From Ornithinibacillus halotolerans (lineage in GTDB: Bacteria > Bacillota > Bacilli > Bacillales > Amphibacillaceae), in NCBI RefSeq assembly GCF_014637405.1, contig NZ_BMEY01000011.1, positions 1 through 64,000 of the forward strand: a DNA stretch of 64,000 bases, given 5' to 3'. Made by a program: the position numbers and the translations under genes. A model generated the notes under the pieces. The model was not told the DNA's origin, made no database searches, and worked only from the letters and a program-made list of their open reading frames with translations. The number at the start of each line of letters is the position of its first letter. The first letter of the stretch is position 1. Shown in pieces: positions 40,249-47,615 of this stretch.

Positions 40249-40282
40249 ACAAGTCGAATGAACAGATTTTGCATAAAAAAAA

Positions 40283-40305
40283 CAGCTCCAATATATATGG
40301 AGCTG
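40283..40305 (-). terminator. Serpin gene terminator
   Basis: CAGCTCCA (40283-40290) pairs with TGGAGCTG (40298-40305); seven T residues follow on the minus strand. Confidence 0.85.
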
Positions 40306-40318
40306 GTCAGCAATTCTC

Positions 40319-41563
40319 TTACCCTTGTGGATTTGTAATCCTTCCCACGAACAGAATGCTTCCTGATTTGTCGTCGGTAATAACGAAGAAAAATGGGCGG
40401 TCTACTTTCATATAAAATGGTTGTTCACTAGCAGTAGATTCTGTAACAACTACTACCGATGTAACTGCTGCCGCTTCTGTTCCTTCTTCATGTACTTCGA
40501 TAAACGTCTTTTGTTTTATTTCACTAATCCAGATTGGAACTTTTTCATCAACCATCTTTGTAAAATTCGCTTCATTTGTAAATGCACCATTCATTCCTAA
40601 GTTCTTTAGGACATCATTTAAATGCACGTCATATTCTACTTGAAATGAAGGCAAAACAACGGTCCCCTGTTTCTGTTTAAATGCAGCATTCCACTTTTTC
40701 CAGTTTTCTTCTGTAAGCAGATTGATGAATTCAACTAATTCGATTTCCTTATTTGGTAAGAATACTTTCATGCTCATCTCCTCTTCCCCATATGGAAGCG
40801 AAACTGCCTGAAAATACTCATTTTCTTGGTAAGATATTTTTTCATGGAGTGTCATAAATGCAATTTCTTTTTCGATATTGTCACTTAAATGGAACGTACC
40901 GACTTCAGTCTGCTTTTTATCAAATGCATACTTCCAATCTCCCTTAAAATAGATGGCATTTAATAGTATCGATACTAAATCAGGATCCAGTGGCGGCTCT
41001 ACAATTCCATCTATTTTTTTATTTGTTGCCTCTTTCACCCAATTATTCATTCGTTTTGTCGAATCACTATCCCCTATTGCAATTTCTTCGATAGTTGCAT
41101 GAAAGTAATCTTCTGTATGATTAGCAAATTCCTCTTGAAAGTGAAACCGTTCATTTAACCAGATTGAATTCGCAATTTGAAGTTGAATTTCATCTGAATT
41201 CTTATGCAATATGTTCATCCATGAAGCATTGGCCTTATTTAAATCCTGAGCATCTACCCCATCTACATGTAATATATCGGCAATTTCTTTCTTTGTTTCT
41301 CCATCTGCCCCGTTATAAATCATCGATAAAGCCATATATAAACTAGTTGGAGAAAGTAAAATATTTCCGTCCGAGTCCGCATCTACCAAAGGTAACAGAT
41401 CAAATCCTAATTGATTATTGGCTCGAACTATTTTCTTATAGTCTGTCTTCCCAAATTCTACATCACTATGTATGATTGGCGCATTAACATTCTTCTCCCC
41501 ACAACTAACTATAAGTGTACAAATACTCGTTAAAAGCAATACACGTAAAAATTTAACCAACAA
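40319..41563 (-). CDS. Serpin-family lipoprotein
   Basis: A 414-residue secreted serpin with a lipoprotein signal (LLLTSICTLIVSCGEK, lipobox IVSC). Serpin blocks are clear: NILLSPTSLYMALSMIYNGA, LNAIYFKGDWKYAFD and the C-terminal FFFVITDDKSGSILFVGRI. The reactive-centre hinge EEGTEAAAVT has the small residues that inhibitory serpins need, and counting from P17 puts Glu at P1 and Ser at P1'. It probably inhibits a serine protease at the cell surface. I use the TTG at 41561-41563, 8 bases after the GAGG of GAGGTGA. No target protease gene is adjacent. Confidence 0.88.
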   Translation of the reverse strand: MLVKFLRVLLLTSICTLIVSCGEKNVNAPIIHSDVEFGKTDYKKIVRANNQLGFDLLPLVDADSDGNILLSPTSLYMALSMIYNGADGETKKEIADILHVDGVDAQDLNKANASWMNILHKNSDEIQLQIANSIWLNERFHFQEEFANHTEDYFHATIEEIAIGDSDSTKRMNNWVKEATNKKIDGIVEPPLDPDLVSILLNAIYFKGDWKYAFDKKQTEVGTFHLSDNIEKEIAFMTLHEKISYQENEYFQAVSLPYGEEEMSMKVFLPNKEIELVEFINLLTEENWKKWNAAFKQKQGTVVLPSFQVEYDVHLNDVLKNLGMNGAFTNEANFTKMVDEKVPIWISEIKQKTFIEVHEEGTEAAAVTSVVVVTESTASEQPFYMKVDRPFFFVITDDKSGSILFVGRITNPQG

Positions 41564-41640
41564 TGTCCTCACCTCACTAGATAAGACGAACAAAGGCGAC
41601 AAAACGTTTCATTTCACTAACTAATCCACTTTACAAAATA

Positions 41641-41668
41641 CGACAAACTTCGACGGGTGTCAGACACC
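41641..41668 (+). repeat. REP-like element k, orientation A
   Basis: CGACAAACTTCGACG then GGTGTCAGACACC (41656-41668). The arm is short. It lies upstream of the serpin gene and 78 bases before the 41747 small ORF. Confidence 0.85.
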
Positions 41669-41746
41669 TGTATAAAAATGTTAAATTGTGGAAGGATAGC
41701 TTTTAATAAGTAAATGCGCGGTTTGCATTAGAAAGGAGGTAACTTC

Positions 41747-41884
41747 ATGGCCAAGCGAAAGAAGAATCGTAACTCAGCTCCAGCAGAAGTAACCAACAAC
41801 GCTAATGACACCGAATTTGCGGTAGAATTTACACAGAGTAAAAAAGCAAGAAAACGCGCTGCACGAGAGAAGAAAAAGAAATAA
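41747..41884 (+). CDS. 45-residue basic protein, possibly SASP-like
   Basis: ATG 41747 follows AAAGGAGG at ideal spacing and opens 45 codons with a strongly basic product: it starts MAKRKKNRNSAP, has a central NDTEFAVEFTQSKKARK, and ends REKKKK. The TEFA-x-E element and composition recall gamma-type small acid-soluble spore proteins, but only one such motif is present, so the match is weak. A hairpin (41885-41910) follows the stop. Confidence 0.55.
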   Translation: MAKRKKNRNSAPAEVTNNANDTEFAVEFTQSKKARKRAAREKKKK

Positions 41885-41910
41885 CTAGCATCTTGTTAGT
41901 TAGATGCTAG
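41885..41910 (+). terminator. Hairpin after the 45-residue ORF
   Basis: CTAGCATCT (41885-41893) pairs with AGATGCTAG (41902-41910) immediately after the stop codon. There is no clear T tract. Confidence 0.5.
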
Positions 41911-41969
41911 TAGCAAATTAGTTCAAGTACCGTATGTATTGTCTAGGTACTATACAATTCTCTTGCGCA

Positions 41970-42010
41970 AGAAAAGGTTGCAATCTTCCCAAATGATTGC
42001 AACCTTTTCT
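41970..42010. terminator. Strong hairpin, likely terminator
   Basis: A 16-bp perfect stem pairs AGAAAAGGTTGCAATC (41970-41985) with its complement (41995-42010). The plus-strand arm ends CCTTTTCT, so it can stop transcripts from the 41747 ORF. Confidence 0.75.
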
Positions 42011-42133
42011 CCCCCGTACACCATAACCCCACTTACAAAAACCCCTCCAAATACTAATACCAAATATAAATATAAAAATTGATTATCGTAAACAATAAGC
42101 ATGTTTCTTATATAGATTAAGGGAGTGAGCGTC

Positions 42134-42313
42134 ATGGATAATAAGAATGAAGACAAAAGAAAGAAGAAAAATGATGAAAAAATGGATGGTGCCAATGTAG
42201 GTGTCGTTCCAGGGGACACAATGGCAACTGCACTTGACCCATTTGGTTCTGCAGCAGGTCCTATTTCGGTGGAGAACTCTGTTACTGATGAAGATGAAAA
42301 GAAAGAGCTATAG
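42134..42313 (+). CDS. Hypothetical 59-residue charged protein
   Basis: ATG 42134 lies 8 bases after GGGAG. The product has a charged N-terminus (MDNKNEDKRKKKNDEKMD), a small-residue middle (GVVPGDTMATALDPFGSA) and an acidic end. It has no signal peptide or membrane segment. I do not recognise a family; such proteins in Bacillaceae are often spore-associated, which is only a guess here. A strong terminator follows. Confidence 0.5.
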   Translation: MDNKNEDKRKKKNDEKMDGANVGVVPGDTMATALDPFGSAAGPISVENSVTDEDEKKEL

Positions 42314-42332
42314 GGACTCCTTACTAACTGTC

Positions 42333-42364
42333 AAAGGAACGAGATTATTAGTCCTCGTTCCTTT
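42333..42364. terminator. Bidirectional terminator
   Basis: AAAGGAACGAG (42333-42343) pairs with CTCGTTCCTTT (42354-42364), followed by TT. It separates the convergent 59-residue ORF and the amphi-Trp gene. Confidence 0.85.
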
Positions 42365-42380
42365 TTAGCATCTAGAGAAG

Positions 42381-42656
42381 TTATTTAATATCCATTGGTC
42401 TTGTTTTATTTTCTTGTGAATTCCATTTAAATTCAATTTCAAACTCATGCTTATTCCCTTTTACTTCATACTCATATTCAACTTTTAACTGATTGGAAGG
42501 AGAGACTTCTACATACTCTTCCCCTTGGGCAAATGTAAACTTCCCATCTTCTTTCAGTTTCTTTGCCATCTTTTCCAGCATAGTAGCAAATTCGATTACA
42601 CTCTGTTTTTCCTCATGATCAATGAGAACTTTTTTCGTTGGTTTTTCCTGTTCCAT
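42381..42656 (-). CDS. Amphi-Trp domain protein
   Basis: The 91-residue soluble protein has a helical half (EEKQSVIEFATMLEKMAKKLKEDGKF) and a beta half ending YEVKGNKHEFEIEFKWN. The alternating polar/aromatic strand ending in FKW is the amphi-Trp domain pattern. Function is unknown. The start follows GAGGAGG. It converges on the 59-residue ORF. Confidence 0.75.
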   Translation of the reverse strand: MEQEKPTKKVLIDHEEKQSVIEFATMLEKMAKKLKEDGKFTFAQGEEYVEVSPSNQLKVEYEYEVKGNKHEFEIEFKWNSQENKTRPMDIK

Positions 42657-42718
42657 ACTATTTCCTCCTCTACCTATTCTTAAAACTATTATACCTTAGA
42701 ACATTGGAAACATATGCC

Positions 42719-42759
42719 ATTCGTCAATATTCGAGCTTTTTCGGGAGGTGTCAGACACC
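42719..42759 (+). repeat. REP-like element l, orientation A
   Basis: ATTCGTCAATATTCGAGC, TTTTTCGGGA and GGTGTCAGACACC (42747-42759). It opens the bracket closed by element m around the coiled-coil/signal peptidase locus. Confidence 0.9.
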
Positions 42760-43234
42760 TTTGGAGAAAAAATGAGTAGTTTTACCTAGCATATTTTTAT
42801 TTTTGTCTTTTTTGTTAAAAATAGTGCAGTTGGACTCCTCCTTAACTCCTGTATGTGACAAATTCCTCTTACTTTTTCAGCGATAAAAATAGGTCATATT
42901 CACTATAAAGAACACTTCCCTAGTTTAAATACATTGAATTTTCCATCAACATTAAAAAAGAAAGAAAACTAAAGATAATTAAAGAAAAACAAAGCAATAA
43001 CATGATTTATTACTAATTTCAACCGTTTTTAATACTTTGCAAACGCTATAATTTCTCATAATGTAAGGACAAGTTAATTCTTTATAACGAACAACTAACA
43101 ACTTTGTAAAGAACATAATCTCCATTCTCTGTTACTAGCAAAAGGAGGGATATAGAGGTAGCTTGCCATTGACGGAAAATCATTCTGTGATAAATTTGCA
43201 AGCTATAGAAATTTAATAAGAAGGCAGGTAGTTT
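42760..43234 (+). promoter_or_regulatory. Long leader of the secreted coiled-coil locus
   Basis: The 475-base gap contains no long gene. A TTTGCAAACGCTATAAT stretch (about 43035-43052) combines a cre-like half with a -10 box. An AAAGGAGGG at 43141-43149 is followed by a hairpin whose arms are TAGCTTGC (43159-43166) and GCAAGCTA (43198-43205). This suggests a structured 5' leader, possibly with a very short leader peptide. Confidence 0.4.
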
Positions 43235-43660
43235 ATGGTGAAGAAAGTTAGCATATTTGGCCTTATTTTTCTACTTCTACTTACATGTACAACCGTATTT
43301 GCACAAGAAAATCCAAGAGACAAGCTACAAAATTGGAGTACGAATCTACTCTCTTCCTATCCTTCTAAGCTTTTAGAACTGCTAGCAGAAACGAATCTAT
43401 TATCAGAAATAGATTTGGAACAGATAAACGAATTAGCATCTAATGAGATGGATCAATTTCATTCATCGATTATTTCTAGTAGAAAACAAGATGTGGAAAA
43501 TTACCAGAGAAATTATTATCAGCGGTTAATAGAAACAAAAGCAAACTTATTAGAAGTAGATTTCGAGGAATATTCAAAGTTGAAACAGGAAGAGTTAGAA
43601 AATGAGATTACCACGGAAATCGAGGATTTTCTTCACGATTTGTTAGTTGAACAAAAATAA
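43235..43660 (+). CDS. Secreted helical protein, first gene of the coiled-coil locus
   Basis: A 141-residue preprotein with a classical signal peptide (FGLIFLLLLTCTTVFAQE, likely cut after VFA). The mature part is charged and helical, with LAETNLLSEIDLEQINELAS and KLKQEELENEITTEIEDFL. No family is recognised. It is followed by 21 bases and then the second secreted protein of the locus. The start ATG follows AGGCAGG. Confidence 0.6.
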   Translation: MVKKVSIFGLIFLLLLTCTTVFAQENPRDKLQNWSTNLLSSYPSKLLELLAETNLLSEIDLEQINELASNEMDQFHSSIISSRKQDVENYQRNYYQRLIETKANLLEVDFEEYSKLKQEELENEITTEIEDFLHDLLVEQK

Positions 43661-43681
43661 TATATAAAGGGAGCAATGAAA

Positions 43682-44461
43682 ATGAAATTAAAAACAGTTA
43701 AAGGAAAATTAATCGCAGGTGCTGTAACAGTCGGACTAGTATCAGGAATTGGATTTACGTTTGCGAACACAGATGCAGGTGGAAAGTTAAGTGATTGGTA
43801 TGACGCTGCATTCAACAATACGGCAGCATCCATTGAAAGCCAAGTATCAGAATATGCAGAAGGAAAGATTCCTGAAATTGAGGAGAGAATGGCACAGAAC
43901 GAAGAATATGTTACAGAAAACCTTACTGTAAAGAAGAATTCTGAAGCTAGAATTCATAAAAATGAAATTAATAAGGCAAAAGAAAGTCATTTAGCAGCGT
44001 TAGAAAGCGAAAAACAAGAGATTCTAGATGATATGGGTAGAAAATTTTATCAAGAAGTTTTCCTTCCTGGATTAAATCAAATTCAAACAGCTGCTGCAGA
44101 AGGACTTGAACAAGCAACTACAAGCTTAACAGGATTTACAAATGAAAAAAGTGAAGAAGTAATTGGTGACTTGACTAATCAACTTAACACCGCTCGTGAT
44201 AATGCTGTTGCAGAGTTAGAAGCAGCTATCGAAGAAGCACAAGCAGAAATTAGAGCTGCGTTAGAAAGTCAAGAAGAGAGTTCCGTTTACAGTTTAACCC
44301 AACGCGTTAATCTTGCAGTAAGTGATTTGAAACAATCAATGAATGACATATCTAAAGCCCTTGTTCAAGAACAATTTGCTTTAATTGAAGCAACTGCAGA
44401 ACAATTAACAAATGATGCGAAAGATGCACTTGATAACGTTGTTGCTGGCGCAGACGAATAA
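43682..44461 (+). CDS. Secreted coiled-coil protein, main gene of the locus
   Basis: A 259-residue protein. The signal sequence KLIAGAVTVGLVSGIGFTFA precedes a short 'GGKLSDWYDAAFN' segment and about 200 residues of Ala/Glu/Lys-rich helices (AELEAAIEEAQAEIRAALES, TEQLTNDAKDALDN), which predict an extended coiled coil. There is no LPxTG anchor or Cys. The start at ATG 43682 lies 8 bases after GGGAG. A perfect 10-bp hairpin follows at 44471-44493, as often seen after a highly expressed subunit gene. It could build a surface fibre or sheath; that is inference. Confidence 0.6.
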   Translation: MKLKTVKGKLIAGAVTVGLVSGIGFTFANTDAGGKLSDWYDAAFNNTAASIESQVSEYAEGKIPEIEERMAQNEEYVTENLTVKKNSEARIHKNEINKAKESHLAALESEKQEILDDMGRKFYQEVFLPGLNQIQTAAAEGLEQATTSLTGFTNEKSEEVIGDLTNQLNTARDNAVAELEAAIEEAQAEIRAALESQEESSVYSLTQRVNLAVSDLKQSMNDISKALVQEQFALIEATAEQLTNDAKDALDNVVAGADE

Positions 44462-44470
44462 AAGTTTTTC

Positions 44471-44493
44471 AGGGTCCCAAATCTTGGGACCCT
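44471..44493 (+). terminator. Intercistronic hairpin
   Basis: AGGGTCCCAA (44471-44480) pairs with TTGGGACCCT (44484-44493) with a 3-base loop and no T tract of note. It probably stabilises or partly terminates the upstream message. Confidence 0.65.
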
Positions 44494-44518
44494 ACTTATA
44501 CATTGAGGAGGTTTACCC

Positions 44519-45001
44519 GTGAAAAAGAAACTAACGAAATTACGATTACTAGTTGGAGCTATTCTTTTAACAATCATTATTGGTAGTAGTTTAAATGTCG
44601 CTTTTGCCAATCAAGATATTTCTTCTATGTTAATTAGTTGGTTTGAGAAAAATAGAGTCGAATCTATTGAAAGAATTGAATCAGCTATTTATAGTGAAAA
44701 AGAAAAACAAATAGAGCGGTTAAAAGAAGAGCTGCGATTAGAAATTGAACAGGCTAAAGAACAATTGGAATTATTTACGGAAGCTGAAAAACAAAAACGG
44801 GTACAGGAACTACAAAATTATGCTGATTCGTTAATAAGCAACTTAGATGTCGATATGTCTAATGATAAAGACGCTATTCTCGAGCAATATGAATTGATTA
44901 TGCAAGAGGCAATTGAAAAAATGAATATGGTTGAAATGGATACGAGTCAATCAACGATTTCGAGTGGAACGGGAGACGAATCTGGGGATTCACAAGAATA
45001 G
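44519..45001 (+). CDS. Secreted coiled-coil protein, third gene of the locus
   Basis: A 160-residue preprotein. The signal peptide LLVGAILLTIIIGSSLNVAFA is followed by a 'ISSMLISWFEKN' element that parallels the 'KLSDWYDAAFN' start of the previous protein, then charged coiled-coil helices (KEKQIERLKEELRLEIEQAK) and a Ser/Gly/Asp-rich tail. The GTG start follows GAGGAGG. It shares layout with the two upstream proteins, so the three are probably related by function and perhaps by descent. Confidence 0.6.
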   Translation: MKKKLTKLRLLVGAILLTIIIGSSLNVAFANQDISSMLISWFEKNRVESIERIESAIYSEKEKQIERLKEELRLEIEQAKEQLELFTEAEKQKRVQELQNYADSLISNLDVDMSNDKDAILEQYELIMQEAIEKMNMVEMDTSQSTISSGTGDESGDSQE

Positions 45002-45049
45002 ATGAGTAATTGGTAAAAACTTTAGAAGATTACATGGTTCGTACACCAA

Positions 45050-45616
45050 ATGAAAATAGAGAGGATAGATGATAGATTGGATGCTCAAGCAATTGATCTA
45101 GTTACTAAAAACAAAGAAAAAGAAACTGAAAAAACAAGCTGGGTAAGTTGGGGCCTATACATTGTAATCATCGCTGCAGTATTCCTCATATTTCGGTATG
45201 TCATTGGAATCACTATCATAAGTGGGAACTCGATGGCTAACACGATGGAGCATAATGATGTCATCTTATCTAGTAATCTATTTTATCAACCAGAACGAAA
45301 CGACATTATTATTTTCCGAGATGAACATGGTTTTGATGTGATTAAACGAATCATCGCCTTGCCGAACGAAACAGTGGAAATAACGAATGGAGTTGTCTTA
45401 GTGAATGGTAAAGCCATTGAAGAAGAATATTCGATTGGCGTACCAAATGATATGGAAAAAGTCGTTGTTAGTGAAAACTCCTATTTCGTTATGGGAGATA
45501 ATCGAACTCCCGGAGAAAGCCTAGACAGTAGAAGTGAAGAAATTGGCACCATTCCCGAAAACCGAATTCAAGGCGAAGCAATCCTATCCCTCTGGCCATT
45601 TCACATCCTGAAATAA
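45050..45616 (+). CDS. Type I signal peptidase in the coiled-coil locus
   Basis: A 188-residue type I signal peptidase with one N-terminal membrane anchor (residues 35-52). The catalytic Ser61 is in ISGNSMANTM and Lys99 in FDVIKRIIALP; the conserved box MGDNRTPGESLDSR is intact. A 34-residue charged cytoplasmic N-terminus is longer than in SipS. It closes the locus of three secreted helical proteins and may process them specifically. The ATG at 45050 has no clear ribosome binding site, so a start further inside, such as the TTG at 45077, is possible. Confidence 0.88.
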   Translation: MKIERIDDRLDAQAIDLVTKNKEKETEKTSWVSWGLYIVIIAAVFLIFRYVIGITIISGNSMANTMEHNDVILSSNLFYQPERNDIIIFRDEHGFDVIKRIIALPNETVEITNGVVLVNGKAIEEEYSIGVPNDMEKVVVSENSYFVMGDNRTPGESLDSRSEEIGTIPENRIQGEAILSLWPFHILK

Positions 45617-45634
45617 TGGCAGTGTTGCAATAAC

Positions 45635-45665
45635 GGTGTCTGACACCTCCCGAAGTTTGTCGAAT
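45635..45665 (-). repeat. REP-like element m, orientation B
   Basis: GGTGTCTGACACC (45635-45647), then TCCCGAAGTTTGTCGAA. It begins 19 bases past the signal peptidase stop and stands back to back with element n. Confidence 0.9.
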
Positions 45666-45682
45666 GTCCCCCTTTATTTATT

Positions 45683-45722
45683 TTCGACAAACTTCGCGCT
45701 TTTTCGGGAGGTGTCAGGCACG
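45683..45722 (+). repeat. REP-like element n, orientation A
   Basis: TTCGACAAACTTCGCGC, TTTTTCGGGA and GGTGTCAGGCACG (45710-45722, two bases off consensus). With m it forms a BIME-like doublet. Confidence 0.85.
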
Positions 45723-45753
45723 CCCAAGAAGGCACCCCTATAATACAAAACAA

Positions 45754-45782
45754 CGAGGGAGGCGTATTGTGCGCCTCCCTCG
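45754..45782 (-). terminator. Terminator of the sugar ABC operon
   Basis: CGAGGGAGGCG (45754-45764) pairs with CGCCTCCCTCG (45772-45782), 12 bases past the permease stop. Confidence 0.75.
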
Positions 45783-45793
45783 CTTCATTTTTA

Positions 45794-46603
45794 TTATTTC
45801 ATTCCTGTTAACGTTATTCCTTTAATAATATGTCTTTGTAGGAAGATGAATACGATAATTAGTGGGATTACGGAAATTGTTGCTCCAGTCATAATTAAAT
45901 GCCATTGGGACTCTGCTTCTCCAGATGAGAAGAAAGATAATCCTACCGGTAAAGTCCGTAAGTCTGGACTTTCTATAACAATCAACGGCCATAGGAATGC
46001 ATTCCAGTTACTTAAGAATGTAAAGATTCCTAACGCTGACATCGCTGGCCAAACTTGGGGCATGGCGACTTTAAAGAAAATCGCGAATTCATTCATCCCA
46101 TCAATTCGAGCAGCATTTAATAGATCATCTGGAATTTGTTCCATATATTGCTTCATTAAAAATACTCCAAACCCTGTCATTAGCCCTGGGAATAGGATCC
46201 CCCAATAACTATCAGTCCACCCTAAGTCCGAACTCATCATATACCAAGGAATAATTAGCATTTCGGTCGGAACCATTAATGTACTTAAAATTAATAAGAA
46301 TAAAGCTCCACGACCAATAAAGTTGAACTTTGCAATGATATAGCCGACTAACGTATCAAAAAACAACACACTGATGGTCGTTATAATAGCAACAATAATA
46401 CTATTTATAAACCACTTTAGGAATAAGCTTTCCTCAAATACTTTTTTATAGTTATCCAATGTTAAATTCTCTGGAATAATGTCCAGTGTAAAAATCTCCA
46501 TCGGTGGTTTTAAGGAGGTGGAGATCATCCATATAAATGGGAATAACATAACCCCAGAACCTAGAATTAATAATACGTAAGTGATAATTTTTCTAAGTTT
46601 CAT
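45794..46603 (-). CDS. Carbohydrate ABC transporter permease (MalG type)
   Basis: A 269-residue permease with six helices. The cytoplasmic EAA loop that binds the ATPase is LLNAARIDGMNEFAIFFKVAMPQVWPAMS in part, and FPFIWMISTSLKPPMEIF is typical of MalG-like subunits. It pairs with the permease encoded just upstream. No ATP-binding subunit lies in the operon, so a shared MsmX-type ATPase encoded elsewhere is likely. Confidence 0.93.
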   Translation of the reverse strand: MKLRKIITYVLLILGSGVMLFPFIWMISTSLKPPMEIFTLDIIPENLTLDNYKKVFEESLFLKWFINSIIVAIITTISVLFFDTLVGYIIAKFNFIGRGALFLLILSTLMVPTEMLIIPWYMMSSDLGWTDSYWGILFPGLMTGFGVFLMKQYMEQIPDDLLNAARIDGMNEFAIFFKVAMPQVWPAMSALGIFTFLSNWNAFLWPLIVIESPDLRTLPVGLSFFSSGEAESQWHLIMTGATISVIPLIIVFIFLQRHIIKGITLTGMK

Positions 46604-46615
46604 CGTGCCCCCTCC

Positions 46616-47557
46616 TTAGTAATCGAACTTTCTCGTTAGTACTTTCATTTGGAACAAGGTTAGCCCTAATATAAATAGGAACAATATCACTGTCGCTGCC
46701 GAAGCTAATCCTAAATCAAATTGACGGAATGCGAGCTGGTAAATATACACAACGACGGTTATGGTCGAATGAAGTGGTCCCCCACTCCCATCCATACTCA
46801 TATTGATAACTTGTGTAAAGGATACTTGAATAAAGTTAATCGTTCCAATAACCGCTGAGAATACGATCGTAGGATTTAATAAAGGAACGGTTACTTTCCA
46901 AAACTTTTGCCATGGTGTTGCCCCGTCAATATCTGCCGCTTCATAAAGCATTTGCGGAATATTCTCTAGCCCAGCTAAAAATAATACCATTTGGAACCCA
47001 ATTGCTTGCCATATCATTGCGCCAATTATTACGTAAATAGCTTGGTCTGGTGAGTTCAAAAATGGTTGTGGTGGTAGCCCAAGATTGATCAATATATCAT
47101 TGATAATTCCATTCTTCATTAAAATCCATTGGAATACCCAGCTTATCGCTACAATACTAGTTACATATGGGATAAAATAAATTACTCGGAAAAAGCCAAC
47201 AAATTTATTAATTCTATGTAATAACAGTGCAACAATCATTCCAAAGGCTAGCTGACCGATTACTCCAACAACAATATAGATTAATGTGTTTACGATGGAT
47301 TTAATAAAAACTTCATCTTTAAATAACGCAATGTAGTTATCCAAACCAACTAGTGGATGTGGTCCAGAGGATAATAAATTCCAATCTCGAAATCCAACAT
47401 TAAATGTGAATAATGTCGGTAAAATACGTATTCCTAAATAGAATAAAATCGGTAAAATTAAGCAGATATATACGAATAATAACTGCTGATACCGATAATT
47501 CGTTCTTACTTTTTGAAAGAAAGAAGCTTTTTTCTTTTTTTCTACCGACTGACTCAT
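46616..47557 (-). CDS. Carbohydrate ABC transporter permease (MalF type)
   Basis: A 313-residue permease with six helices. The EAA motif is YEAADIDGATPWQKFWKVTVP. The N-terminus is charged and cytoplasmic. It is 12 bases upstream of the second permease, and a hairpin separates it from the binding-protein gene. The start follows AAAGGAGG. Confidence 0.93.
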   Translation of the reverse strand: MSQSVEKKKKASFFQKVRTNYRYQQLLFVYICLILPILFYLGIRILPTLFTFNVGFRDWNLLSSGPHPLVGLDNYIALFKDEVFIKSIVNTLIYIVVGVIGQLAFGMIVALLLHRINKFVGFFRVIYFIPYVTSIVAISWVFQWILMKNGIINDILINLGLPPQPFLNSPDQAIYVIIGAMIWQAIGFQMVLFLAGLENIPQMLYEAADIDGATPWQKFWKVTVPLLNPTIVFSAVIGTINFIQVSFTQVINMSMDGSGGPLHSTITVVVYIYQLAFRQFDLGLASAATVILFLFILGLTLFQMKVLTRKFDY

Positions 47558-47579
47558 GTTGCACCTCCTTTAGATGTTA

Positions 47580-47607
47580 GGGACCAAAGGTTTAACCCTT
47601 TGATCCC
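47580..47607 (-). terminator. Intercistronic hairpin after the binding-protein gene
   Basis: GGGACCAAAGG (47580-47590) pairs with CCTTTGATCCC (47597-47607) with one G-T pair. Placed between the binding protein and permease genes, it fits the usual higher expression of the binding protein. Confidence 0.65.
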
Positions 47608-47615
47608 TTTGAAAC

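Noticed and set aside
41950-42219. 89-codon minus-strand frame over the 59-residue ORF
   Set aside because: The plus-strand ORF has a well-spaced GGGAG site; the minus frame runs through the strong terminator at 41970-42010.
43676-45616. A TasA/CalY-SipW biofilm operon
   Set aside because: The secreted proteins are coiled coils without TasA-like beta domains, and the peptidase has the bacterial Ser/Lys dyad rather than the SipW (ER-type) His form.
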